From assembly GCF_030052815.1 (NCBI RefSeq), contig NC_079497.1, forward strand, positions 18,986,258 to 19,050,257: a DNA stretch of 64,000 nucleotides, written 5' to 3'. The position numbers were made by a program, and so were the translations under genes. Below, one piece after another: positions 34,488 to 46,316 of this stretch. Under the pieces are notes generated by a model, which did not search any database, was not told where the DNA came from, and was given only the letters and a program-made list of their open reading frames with translations. Source of the stretch: Hevea brasiliensis. Taxonomy: Eukaryota; Streptophyta; Magnoliopsida; Malpighiales; Euphorbiaceae. Numbering within the stretch: the stretch's first letter is position 1; each line of letters opens with the position of its first letter.

Positions 34488-36588
34488 TAAAGGAGCGGAA
34501 GCAAGAAAAACACAAGTTTATATCATTGAATTCAAAAATTTTCACCTAGGGTCACATGCATCATGCAAGATTTATTTTTATCTATTTGATTTCAATGATA
34601 AACAACATATTAAAACCCTTTTAATATGTTTTTGGATCTGTATTTGCCATTTTAGATTTTGAAATTAATCAGATTAGTTTTAGAACCCTAGATTAGATCA
34701 AGAATAAGTGCACTAACCTCTTGATGCACTGCAGTGTGTTTGGCACCTTTGGGATGCGTCTTTAGGACACCAGATGTTGTCCCTCTAGCTTGTCCACACC
34801 AAGATCACCTATGGCAGCCCTTGAACAGCTTTTAAAGCTTTTTCTATGAATTAGAAAATCAAGTTTTGCCTTTTGAGAGATTAGAGATATAAACAGAACA
34901 CTAGAAATAATTTCTAGTATTTTTAATTCAAGAGATTGTTTGCTAATCTCTTGGAATTAATGAAAGATGAAGAAGAAGAAGAGAGGGTGAGGTGCTTAGG
35001 GTAGCACCAATGAAACAAATAGCAGCTAGGTATTTTTCTTTTCATCCTTTCCCTTATATAGCTAGGTCACCACTTTAAATCCTTGCCACATGTCACCTTC
35101 TAATTGGCTCTAGGTTTAATTGACCCAATCACATTGTGCCAAGTGTTAAACCTATATTTAATCTTGACTTTAATCATCTTACATGATTAAAAGACATATG
35201 AGAAGCTTATATGTAGTGTCATGTGTCACCATCTCATGGTGCCACATGTTACCCTGTGAATGACCAAAATGCCCCTGTGTCTTAATTTTGAGTTTTCAAC
35301 CCAAAATAATAATTTCTCTTTTTCTAATCATATATCAAATATAAATTAATTAATTAATCTCTATTAATTAATTTCTCATTAATTAAATTCATATTTAAAC
35401 ACTTTAAATATAAATTTAACTTATACTATACAACCAATAACCTAGATTTGGTTTCAAGTCATGCTAGGGACTTTGCAATCTAATTGCAAACCAAACCTAT
35501 TTAATTAATCAATTAAGCTCTTTAATTAATTAATTAAATCATATTTAATTTGGTGATTACTTATGTATGTGTGTGACTTACTAGGCTCATCACTAATTGG
35601 CAATGAGACATGATATCAACTCTTAATATCATCAGAACTCTTTCTTACCATAAATGATTTCTCTAAATCATTTTATGCACCTCATAAACCATTGTTAACA
35701 CCTAGCATAGCATGCCATGGCCACCTAATTAGTAATAAGGTTTACCTTAAATGAACCTATAATCATATGTTACCATGCACTAGAATCTCTCTGTTATAAA
35801 ATCCCAATTCAAGTTGGAGTCATGGTTTATGTCAAATCCCATTTGCTATGAATATTATGTTCTCTTTTAAGTCCAGCTCTTGATTAAAAAGATTTTCTCA
35901 TTAGAAACTCTTTTCTGATTAAATCTATCCTGGCCAGGAACTTGAAACATCAAGAACAATTAAATGAACATAGGATTTTATCCCTATTTACTTAGAGGAA
36001 CAGATTCCATCTTGATGAACAACTACCTCCATATATAACTAGCAGGAGCCAACACATGCCCATATACCCATACACAATACAAGTAATAAAGTAGTATCAA
36101 ACTCAAACCACCTATACACAAGATAACTATGCTATCTCAAGTCTAAAGATTATATGCACTGATATGATTTATGACAATACATTGACAAGAGTAAACTCCA
36201 TGTGCTTGTCATAACTGTCACTGGTTCGACCTACTTATCATGTATAAGTGCCTATCATGTTTGTTATATGGCATGAGACTCACCATTCTATCTTATTTAC
36301 ATCTCATATAAATAACTTGGGAACAAACATAATTACAATCTTTCTGGATAAGTCATGTCCTTATTGTGAAATATCCTTGATTGTGAACATATTTATGATA
36401 CTTTGTGCTAGAAATACTGTCACTCATATTCTTAATAACTTAATAATAGAATTTCTAACAAAATATCAAAGACCTTTTCTATTACACATAAATATATTAT
36501 GTAAACGGAAAAGTGAAAATGCCTTTTATTAATAAAAATATATACAAGAGACATACTAAATGATATGCTCTAGGGTATACTACTAACA
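34488..36588 (-). repeat. 3' LTR of the copia element (2101 bp)
   Basis: Minus strand TGTTAGTAG at 36588 to GCTCCTTTA at 34488 (terminal CA mutated to TA). A purine-rich TAGTGGGAGAT precedes it. It contains no gene I can support; AT-rich direct repeats of TTAATTAA type occur near 35345-35545. The same termini flank the 77-bp remnant at 44598-44674. Confidence 0.8.
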
Positions 36589-36601
36589 ATCTCCCACTAA
36601 C

Positions 36602-37730
36602 ACTAGAGCCATTCATTACAATATCTTATACCCATCTTCTCAAGATGTTGGCCTAACTGAGTCTGTGATATAGGCTTAGTGAATGGATCAGCTGGATTTT
36701 CAGCTGATGCTATTTTCTGCATGGCTATATCGCCTTGCCCAACTATCTCTCCGATAAAGTGATAGCGCCTTTCTATGTATTTGGATTTCTAATGAGACCG
36801 AGGTTCCTTATATCCAAACAACTTCTTTTACAACATCTGATGCAGCAAAATACTCAGCCTCGATAGTGGAATCTGCAGTCATACCCTGTTTGGGACTCTT
36901 CCAACTGACTGCACCTCCATTACAAATAAACACATACCCAGAGGTAGACTTTCTATCATCGATATCTGATTGGAAATCAGAATCAGTATAACCATCCAAT
37001 TGCAAGTCTCCACCTCCATAAATCAAGAATAAATCTTTAGTTCTTCTCAAGTATTTAAGGATATTCTTGACAGCTATCCAGTATTCCAAACCTGGATTGG
37101 ATTGATACCAACTAGTCAAACTAACAGCATATGCGATATCCAGCCTAGTACACAACATTGCATACATTAAACTTCCAATAGCCGAAGCATATAGAATCCT
37201 TCCTTTACCTCCTTCTTGAACAAACTGTTGTTCAAGAAATGTGGCATCTCTACTTATCATAACCCTTAGTGATGTAGGCAAATAAAAGTAATATCCAAAA
37301 CTATCTTTTGGATATCCAATAAATTGACCCTTTTCTGATCTGGTTTCCAATTTATCAGTGTTCAGCTTTTTGACATAAGCTGGACAACCCCAAATCTTAA
37401 CATGCTTAAGACTTGATTTTCTTCCATGCCATATCTCATAAGGTGTAGAAGATACTGATTTTGATGGAATCCTATTTAGAATATACAAAGCTGATTCTAA
37501 TGCAAATCCCCAAAAGGAGATTGGCATATCAGTATAGCTCATCATACTACGTACCATATCCAATAGGGTATGATTTCTCCTTTCAGATACACCATTCAGC
37601 TGTGGCATTTCTGGAGGAGTCAGCTGAGAAACAATGCCATGCTTTTTTAAGTATTCATCAAATTTAGTAGTCAAGTATTTACCTCCACGATCTGATTGAA
37701 GAGCTTCAATACTTTTTCCTGTTTAATTTT
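36602..37730 (-). pseudogene. Copia integrase core fused to RNase H (RT deleted)
   Basis: Minus strand. After LQSDRGGKY (catalytic Asp) come ETPQMPQLNGVSERRN-type sequence, here readable as PQLNGVSERRN with the catalytic Glu, SFWGFALESALYILNR, YEIWHGRKSSLKHVKIWGC and GYPKDSFGYYFY. Integrase ends at SRDATFLEQQFV and GGKGR, then the frame continues without a break into YASAIGSLMYAMLCTRLDIAY, normally found after RT, and on to TDSDFQSDIDDRKSTSGYV (RNase H catalytic Asp region) and EAEYFAASD. The 288-codon frame is open at 36808-37674; decayed RNase H tail continues to a TAG near 36602. RT, about 250 codons in this family, is absent. Confidence 0.85.
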
Positions 37731-38400
37731 CTACTTTAGATTTAAATTCTTTAAACTTTTCAAAGGATTCATGTTTATATTTTATCAAATACAAATACTC
37801 AAACCTTGATTTATCATCAGTAAAGGTAATAAAATAATGAAAACCGCCTCTAGCCATTTCTTTAAATGGACCACATACATCACTATGTATTAGCGCCAAA
37901 ATATTTTCAGCTCTTAGTCCTTGTCCAATAAAGGGTGATTTAGTCATTTTGCCCTGAAGGCAGGATTCACAAGTTAGAGTAGGTCCAAAACCTAATAAGG
38001 ATAAAATCCTCATTTTCCCCAGCTTTACAATCCTATCTTCTGCAACATGGCCTAACCTTAGGTGCCAAATATATTTTGAACTTGAGTTGATTTTCATCAT
38101 GGCATTGCATTCTTTTAGATTGCTTGCATTATATTTGTATTTAATATTATTATCTAGATAATAAAGTCCATCATGCATATAACTCGAAGCAACATATTTA
38201 TTTCCAAAATAAATATTACAAACATCATTTATGAACTAAAATTCATCACCATCTCTAGTCAAACTAGATATAGAAATGATGTTTTTAAAAAGTATCAGGT
38301 ATATGCAAAACCTTGTTTAAATACAAAACATGTCTATACATGTATAAAGATTTAGATCCTATGGCTAAAGCTTCAATAGTTGAGCTTTTGCCAACCCAAA
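37723..38400 (-). pseudogene. Copia GAG-pre-integrase and integrase N-terminal part
   Basis: Minus strand. A decayed protease-to-integrase linker (38180-38400, VLHIPDTF) is followed by MHDGLYYLDN and the zinc-binding region WHLRLGHVAEDR plus CESCLQGKM, then HSDVCGPFKEMARGGFHYF with the first catalytic Asp and TDDKSRFEYLYLIK. It is open from 38178 to 37723, where a TAA interrupts it just before the second catalytic Asp. I could not find the protease active site (a DTG or DSG motif), so it is probably deleted or decayed. Confidence 0.8.
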
Positions 38401-39262
38401 ATCTAATATCTCGTTAGTGCAAGCTTCTATTATTGGTTTTACTCTGGGCAGTTCCTATTTCTGTGCCCATCATTATGGCAGTGGAAACACTTTCCTTTTG
38501 CCTTTGTCAGCTTTGGTCTTCCCTATTTGTTTTTCTTATCTTCTTGGAAGGAGTAGGAATCTAAGGTTTCTTTTTCTTATTGCCCTTCTTCTTGTTGGAC
38601 TTTCCAGCATAAGAAGATGCAATCAAAGCTACCTCTTTTCCTTTATTGCCCGACATATTCTTTTGGGCAATAACTAACATGTTGAGTAAACCAGCCAAGG
38701 TGCATTTCTGCTTAGTCATATGGAAATTTGTCACAAAATTCCCAAATGACTCAGGAAGGGACTGAAGGATCAAATACGTCTGTAGTTGGAAATCCATGTT
38801 AAAGTCAAGATGTTCCAACTGCTCAATTAGCCGAATCATCTTGTGGACATGATCCCCAACATTCTGTCCCTCAGACATCCTCATGCGGAATAGCTGTCCA
38901 AATATCTCATACCTAGCATTCCTGCTGTGCTCAACATACAACTCTTGTAGGTGAAGAAGGATCTCACTCGCACTCTGCATGTTTTCATGCTGCTTCTGTA
39001 ACTCATTTCTCATGGAAGCAAGCATATAACACTTAGCTCTCATATCATGCTCCTTTCACTTGTCCAAAGTTTCATGTTCCTCTTGAGTGGCCTCTGGAGG
39101 TAAGGGACCAGGAACATTTGAGTCTAGAACATATCCTATATGTTCAAGGTTCAGGACAAGTTTCAAATTCCTTAGCCAATCAGACAGATTAGGTCTTGTC
39201 AACCTATTGCGATCAAGTATGCTTGTAAGAATATTAGATGGTGGTGGTTGTTCTGTGCTCAT
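38401..39262 (-). pseudogene. Copia gag with zinc knuckle
   Basis: Minus strand, starting at ATG 39262 (MSTEQPPPSN). The N-terminal part reads LTRPNLSDWLRNLKLVLN and GYVLD; after an in-frame TGA near 39053 (family Trp) the capsid-like part continues in the same frame with MRAKCYMLASMRNELQ, LRELY-type LQELYVEHSRNARYE, MSEGQNVGDHV and YLILQSLPESF. A Lys-rich tail ends at 38561. A CCHC knuckle (CFHCHNDGHRNRNC) is readable in another frame at about 38452-38495. Gag forms the particle and binds RNA. Confidence 0.8.
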
Positions 39263-40407
39263 TATTATCAGAAAATTAACTGCAGAAAATAACCAGATTT
39301 ATTTGTAAATGTATCATGTAATTAACCAAAATGATTATGGTCTTTTAATCAAATTGGTCCTCCCACTAACTTAGAGAATCCTGCACTTCCAAAGTAGAAA
39401 ATGGAAATCCTAGTTGGATGAGTTTCTAGTGGGTGATTGAATTCTTATAATTCCATTGATCATCCTCAGGTACATCCATTATTGGAATTACAATAAACTA
39501 TAAGTGAGCAACTCCTTGCCCATCACATCTCATGTGAGGTTCAATCCTTTACCTAGCCCCTAATGCTCAAAATCTCAGGTACATCCATTACTGAAATATC
39601 TTGCATTAGTTAAGTTGATGCCATTGAGCCAGTAATTATACAAATAATTTTAATGTCCTCAGGTACATCAAATATTGGCCACCAAACCATTTACATATTT
39701 ACAACATCTCATGCTTAACAATTATTCTTAAGAAAATCTCTTAAATTAATTGCATCTTATGCAAATATTTAAAATTTCTTAAAATAATTGCCTCAATGGA
39801 GGGCCCATGTTATAATTACTTTAATTATACCATTTCCAACTTAATCATTTGTTTGGAAGATTTTATGGTAATCCTAATTACTATTAAGGTCTCACTTTGC
39901 ACATTATCCATTTAGCATGCATATATCATATACTTGCATACATTCCCATACATCTCATGCATTCATAGATAAACGGTAAATATGGTATGATCATGGACTT
40001 TCTAAGGGATTCAATTTAGAGCCACCAAGAATTGAATCAGAGCATTCCTAGGTGCATTTCATTCATTCATTTTACAAGAGTTGCTAAAGGAGTATATAAT
40101 CAACACTTGATCTTGAATTCCTCCCACTGGTCCCACCAATACTCTTGACCTCCTTTATCTTCTTACAATCCAATTACATAGTAATCCTTGGCATACCAAG
40201 GCGAATTTACAAGAACTTAAATAAATGAAATTACAACCCAAAATTATTATAACCTTAATAATACATGCCCAAAATAAATTAAAATAAATTAATTAATTTA
40301 CAATCCCAAAGAAACATAAAAGAAATAAATCCAATCACATTGGTCTTTTATAGTCTATGATCATCCATCATGCATATTATTATTTAATAATTAAATAAAA
40401 CATACAT
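39263..40407 (-). other. Copia leader, gag-proximal part
   Basis: Non-coding. Three or four spaced copies of CTCAGGTACATCCATTA (about 39467, 39576, 39658, the last diverged to CATCAAATA) lie 85-110 bases apart. The leader resumes at 44006 after the solo LTR. Confidence 0.5.
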
Positions 40408-43400
40408 TGTAACACCCCCGTTGCATAGCCTGGTAGATTTCACTGTTCCGGTGATCGGTGTCGGTCTGGACAATTAATGGGATTAGGGCCACACTTAAGA
40501 CAATTTGAGAAGCCATAAACACAAATAATTAGTAATGTTTAATTAGTTAACTACAAATAAGAAAAACAGAACATAAGAGGTTAAGCAGTGAGAGTCACAA
40601 CATGAGTGACCTCCTGAACATCACAAGTCATTTTAAACTCAAATTTGAACCGTAAAAAGTGACGCGGTCCTTAGGACCCTTATGAACACAGTGGAAAAGA
40701 AAATCATGAAAAGAACTGTTAAGTCAGTCAAATAATTAGGTCGAGGAGCGAAAGAAATATTGGATTATTTGCAAACCAGATGAACCGAGGGGCAATTTGG
40801 TCAATTGACCCGAGTGACTCGACCTAATCACAAATAAAATCGGAGAAAAGAAAATTTCGGAATCAACAATTAAATTAAAGAACTAATAGAAAAAAAAAAG
40901 AAAAAAAAAGAAGAGAAAATGAAAAAGTTGAAAAGTTGATGACATCATCATGATGATGTAACTATGACTTCATAATTAATTTTAATTTAATTAACTAATT
41001 GACTAAGTCAAATTAAAGACTAAAAACAAAATTGAAAAGCCAAATTTTTACTTCTTCTTCTTTCTTTTTCTCTCTTTCGTAGCTCTCTCCTCTCCCTCTC
41101 TTTTTATTTTGTTTCACCATTAAAACTTAGATTTAAGCTTCTTAAACTTTAGATTTCACCCCCTAATCCTTGAAAATAATTATAGAAACCATTAAATTGA
41201 CCCTCAAGAAGAAGATTTGGAGCAAGAAATTAAAAGAATTTGAAGATTTGAGGAAGATTGAAATTCAAAGTTTAAGGTTAGTGAATTTAAAATTGAAAAT
41301 TATGTTTAATATTTGTGTTCTTGTTGTATGTAACTTAGATCTTAACTTAAAATAAAATGAAATTAATTGTAGGAGGACTAAACCTGGATTTTGATCAGCT
41401 AGGGTTTGATATGTAAGTGCATGAATTTGATTAGATTATAAGTGTAGGCAAGCTTATATGAAGGTAGATGTGATGTTGGTATGCTTAAATGTGATTAAAT
41501 GAAACAATTTAGTGTGATTAGGGTTTCAATGCTAGGGTTAGTGAACCAAAATTTGGAGAAATGCATAAATGGCATGTTTGACCTATTATGAAGTGAAATA
41601 ATGGTCAATTATGATCAAATGGATTGTGTGGGAATGGTAGGAAATTAAACCAAATTCGTAGGTTAATGGTCATGCTGCTGGCAGCATGACCAAACCCACT
41701 TTGAAGGACCAAAACTCAAATTTTACAAGTCCAATTGATATGCCACCAATTGGAGATGAAAATAGACATAAAAGAGCACAATTTTAATTAAGGAACCATG
41801 GCAAAAAACTGACCAAAACTTGGTGAAACAATTGACCAAAGTGGATTGATTGCAGGCTGCCACTGCACTAAACTGACCAAATGAACAGTAACTGTTCATT
41901 TAGTCATAACTCGAGTTAGACAGGTCAAATTGACCTGAAATTTGGCCAGGGGTTAGAGGGCATATAGATCTAAAAATTTCATGAAGAACATCACCCCAAA
42001 TTATGCCATTAACCCATTCAAATTATTGAGCAAAGTTAGGTTACCAAACCTGCAACTCTGCAGAATTTTCATTGAGTAGCAATGTTTGGATAGCTATAAC
42101 TCCCTCTAGAAAACTCGGATTTAGGCGATTCTTGAACCGATGGAAACCTAAGACATAGTACAACATTTCATATGAAGAAAGTGAGACCAAATTATGAACT
42201 TAACTTGATCAAATTATTGACCAAAGTTGGACCAAAATCTGCCAGAACCCAAAAGTGCAGCATGAACAGTGCACGTGAACAGTAAACTTATTTTGGCCAT
42301 AACTTGAGCTACAAAACTCCGATTGAGGTGATCCAAAAATGAGAATACACTTAAGACAATAAGGAACATTTTCTATGAAGGAAGTTTTGTCAAATTCCAA
42401 CAGTAGATTGACCAATGGAACAGTGCAACTTCGGAGAACCAAAACCGAAAATTGGCAATTTATTTCAAAATGACCTAAGCTTTAAACAAATGACCAAAAC
42501 CAACAAGTTTGGTGACCAAAATGTGGTATGTGGGTGAAGTTGGAGTTCCCATACCCATTAAGCCTTAGAAAGTCAATAATTTGACTTGAATAGTGCAGTG
42601 AATAGTAACCCGAAACACAAAATTTCGAGAACGTCGAATTTAACACGTTAGAGCTAGGTAAATGTGAAGTTAAGTTTATTTTGGATTTATTTTAAGTTTT
42701 AGTACTGAAACATTGGAAAATTTTGTGTTTCAGTGGAAAAGAATACCGGGACAGAACCCGAGGAGTCGAGTCAAGGCCAACAGGCGACTCGTTTGAGGTT
42801 TGTGCACAACATATACTTTTATAATCATCTTTTGCATATCGTTTTGAATAATGTGAAATATTGGATTATGGCATTCTTATGATGTTTGATCTAAATTGTT
42901 GAAATTTATTATGTATATTTGAAATGACAATGTTTAGCAAATTGTTAAGATAAGTTTTGAAACCACAGTATCATGACCATATATTTGAACACCTCACTAG
43001 CACGACTAGTGGGGGTAATTTGTTTTGAATTTTGATTCATTCTCTGGAGAAGTGTTGAGGTGTGCCAGTAGAAGAGGATGTGAATGGATATCCATATATT
43101 TGAGCTAGCTAGCCTTGTGATATGATTTCTCTTTAGCCTCTGGCTATTGAGATTCTATTTGTTTCGAATGGCGTGATCTAACTGTGGGTTTTATGAAATG
43201 TGTTTTGATACTTTGAAATGAACTTGGTTTACATGTAAAATCTTACAATGCATGATTGTATTAAATTTTCATGTTTAGCCAAATTTTTGAATGAATGTGC
43301 TTTAAGTTTTGCATAAAGATTATTTTAGTATATTGTGCACCACTGAGTCCTAGTACTCAGCGATAGCTTTTATTCTTCAGATCTGAAACTAGAGGAGTGA

Positions 43401-44000
43401 GGTGTGAGAAGCTACCAGCCTAAAGTTTTCGGGTATAATTTATACCCTAACTGTAAATACTTCTTTTGATGTATATATTGCACATAAATGTATGGACATG
43501 TAAAAATGGGTCTTGAGCAACTTGTACACAAATTTGTATGAAGTTTGTAATAAAGTTTAGTTTGTGTTTCTTTTGATATAAATTTGTAAGGTTGTGTATA
43601 AATTATTTTGTTTTTAATGAAATATGAATGATATTGATTGATAGTATTTTGAGAAATTGATTGAGTTTGATTGTGAAACCGAAGTAGGGGTTGAGAAAAA
43701 CTTTTGGAAGTGCTTTTTACAGGTATTTGAAGAACAGTTTTCTCAAAATACAAAGGAAACTCTGTCAAAATTTTTACAGAATTTGCGGAAAACTAAAATG
43801 GACCAAAAATATTAACTAGTTTTAATTTTAACTAAATGTTTTAAATACTTATTAGAAATGCTCACCACTTGTCAAAGATAAGAAAATTGTTTTAAAATCC
43901 CTTGTAGGGTACTTAATGAGTTATCGGTAGGTGAAGTTCGGTAGTTCATTAGGTATTCTACGGGATCATGTCATGCCTTACAGAGGAGTAAGGTGTGACA
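40408..44000 (+). mobile_element. Solo LTR of a Tekay-family element in the copia leader, TSD TACAT
   Basis: TGTAACACCCC at 40408 to GTGTGACA at 44000 (3593 bp), flanked by TACAT at 40403-40407 and 44001-44005. It is colinear with the LTRs at 15095 and 18666 but more diverged, with many small deletions. It carries the conserved hairpin (41875-41905) and three modules (about 41901-41990, 42091-42180, 42294-42384). No internal region. Confidence 0.9.
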
Positions 44001-44032
44001 TACATACTTAAATTAAATTGAATATCTCATAT

Positions 44033-44335
44033 TCAACTTAAAAATCCAGATTTGAATATGATTCAAACAAATTTAAAAATTCAGATTTGAATCACATTCA
44101 AACAACCTTAAAAATTCAGTTTCAAACAATTTTTAAAAATCACATTTGAATCACATTCAAACAAGTTTTAAAAATTCAAATTTGAATATTATTCAAACAA
44201 CTTTAAAAATTCAGATTTGAATATGATTCAAACAACTTTAAAAATTCATATTTGAATCATATTCAAACACTTTTTAAAATTCAGATTTGAATCACATTCA
44301 AATAATTTTTAAAATTCTGATTTGAATCAAAATTT
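44033..44335. repeat. Palindromic minisatellite, about eight units of 36 bases
   Basis: Each unit carries TTAAAAATTCAGATTTGAAT followed by a 2-4 base spacer and ATTCAAAC, so TTTGAAT and ATTCAAA form a small hairpin in every unit. Spacers vary (CAC, ATG, CAT, ATT). It lies in the copia leader between PBS and gag. Confidence 0.75.
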
Positions 44336-44582
44336 AATTGTGTGATTAAAACTCTAATTAAACAATTTAATTAGACATAGGATGAGCTTTTAGATCATAT
44401 AACAATTGCAAATTAAAAAGTCAAACCTTGCGCACACCATGGGAGGAGCCAAACCATGCGCACCCATGGTGCACTCCACCATGCTGCCACCTTGTTCATT
44501 CCAACCAGCAATGAATTGATCAACTTTTGATCAAATCACACAATCAAATCTCATATTGAATAATCTAAATGGCAAATATAGT

Positions 44583-44597
44583 GGCTCTGATACCAAT
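44583..44597 (-). other. Primer-binding site of the copia element
   Basis: Minus strand TTGGTATCAGAGCC directly after the 5' LTR end; matches the tRNA-iMet PBS used by most copia elements. Confidence 0.8.
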
Positions 44598-44674
44598 TGA
44601 AGGAGCAGAAGCAAGAAAAACACAAGTTTATATCATACATACTAAATGATATGCTCTAGAGCATACTACTAACA
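44598..44674 (-). repeat. 5' LTR of the copia element, reduced to 77 bp
   Basis: Keeps the first 40 or so and last 38 or so bases of the LTR seen at 34488-36588, with about 2 kb missing between them. Both termini and the adjacent PBS are intact. Confidence 0.8.
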
Positions 44675-46316
44675 CAACGGGTAGGCATAAGGCCTGTAGA
44701 ACAATCATGTCAGACAGATTTTATCTGTTAATGATTATTCTTATGAACAGTACTGCTATCTGTAGTCCCTAATTAGTATACCAATTGATTCAAATTAAAT
44801 AAATAAGTCTAAGCATACTACAGGCAATTAAACTTTATTACTTATTTATTAGAAATGTTCATGTCAATTTATAGTGGGAAAATAGGTCCCAAATACCTCT
44901 CTCATGTGATTTAGTGTTTAATGGCTTATTAGAGTTAAATTCCTACCATAAGATAATTTATCTCATGAACCATTCTTTAGGTTCAGTTTTTGTGTCTTAC
45001 TTTTACCTATCTATTTGATCAGTTTGTAGCCACTGTTTGGCCACACTTCCTTCATGGAAGTTGTTCCTCTATGTCTTGTATTCATTTTCCCTTTAGAATC
45101 ATGTTAATTAGGTTTTTAGAACTCAAGTTATGATCAGATAACCATAACTGATTCATTTCCTAATTCTGATTCCTTAACTAGATAACTTTTGAACTTAAAC
45201 TTTACCTAATTAATGGAACGTGTTGTAGTCACTTTTAGGCATAGTGATCTTCATAGAAATTGTTGCCCTATGTCTTATGATTGAGAAACTTGAATCACAA
45301 TTTTTCAAGTTTTTTGGAATTAATTAGAGCCAATTAACTGACCTGGATTCTTATACCCTGTGCCAATAAGATTTTAGTTCAGGTCAGTGACTGCGAGTTA
45401 ACTTTTAAGGTTCTTACATTCATAATTTGATGAAGGTTTCTAAAACAAAGTTGGAGCCCTATTTATTAGGTTTCTAGAACAGTATGGCTCATCCCAATTG
45501 AATTTTTCTAGTGGGAGATTTGACTAAAAGACTATTTTGGGGTCAAATAAAGTTTGGTCAGATTCTAGGTTTTGATGTATTGACTTGTTCTAGCAATTTG
45601 ACCTAGTTCTCTTGATTTCTATGTTTTGGTCAAAGTATAAATTTTGTAGATCTATGTCTTGTGGAAAATTTTCCACTAGTTTCATTACATTTGAATTCTT
45701 GTAGACCAAGTTATGGCCAATTTGCCAAAACTGGTTGGGTATATTTATGTCCAACAGTTTCTGGACAACCTAGTTCTAGATAGTTTTATGACCCAACTTG
45801 GGCTAGTAATTTGGTTTGGTTTTATGCATTTTTTGGTTCTGTGATCTTCATGAAAATTGTAGCCCTATGTCTAATCTTTCCAATGGTATAAAATTCAGGT
45901 CATTTGGACTAGTATAGAGGGAGTTATGATCAAATGAACACGTACTGTTCATTTGGTCATTTTATAGGTTTTATGCAGGGTCATCCGGATTGAGATAGTA
46001 TTTAAGTCAAGTTTTGGATAGAATTTGGGTATGGTTTCTTCATGGCAAATGGAGTGTTTTGGGTCTGGTTTCACCTCCAATTAGCCTCATACCAATTGGA
46101 GCAACACACATTCAGTTATGGCTCAAAACTCAAGCTGGACTTCATGAGTCCCAAACTTGCAGAAAAAGCACTCCCAATTTTTCAATTTCCTCCAACTTTC
46201 TTACTTCAGTTGGCATACATAGCACTTCTATAAGAAACAATTTCTTCTCAATTAGGTCAATCTTAACAATTATACAAAATCCCCAATTCATGTACACAAA
46301 CCCTAATTTTAATTAT

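Larger units (their letters stand above)
34488..44674 (-). mobile_element. Ty1/copia retrotransposon lacking RT, with nested solo LTR
   Basis: Ends TGTTAGTAG (minus, 36588 and 44674) define two LTRs in minus orientation. The flanks are CAACA (34483-34487) and CAACG (44675-44679), one mismatch, consistent with an aged 5-bp duplication. Order on the minus strand is short 5' LTR, PBS, leader, gag, integrase, RNase H, polypurine tract, 3' LTR. Without the solo LTR at 40408-44000 the element is about 6.6 kb. Integrase upstream of RNase H identifies the copia superfamily; the Tork-like branch is a tentative guess. Confidence 0.85.

Noticed and set aside
36248..36532. Plus-strand open frame of 94 codons in the copia 3' LTR
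   Set aside because: No recognisable domain and located entirely in LTR; length expected by chance in AT-rich sequence.
43412..43768. Minus-strand open frame of 118 codons in the solo LTR
   Set aside because: Not kept in the colinear LTRs at 15095 and 18666 beyond short pieces; non-coding LTR sequence.
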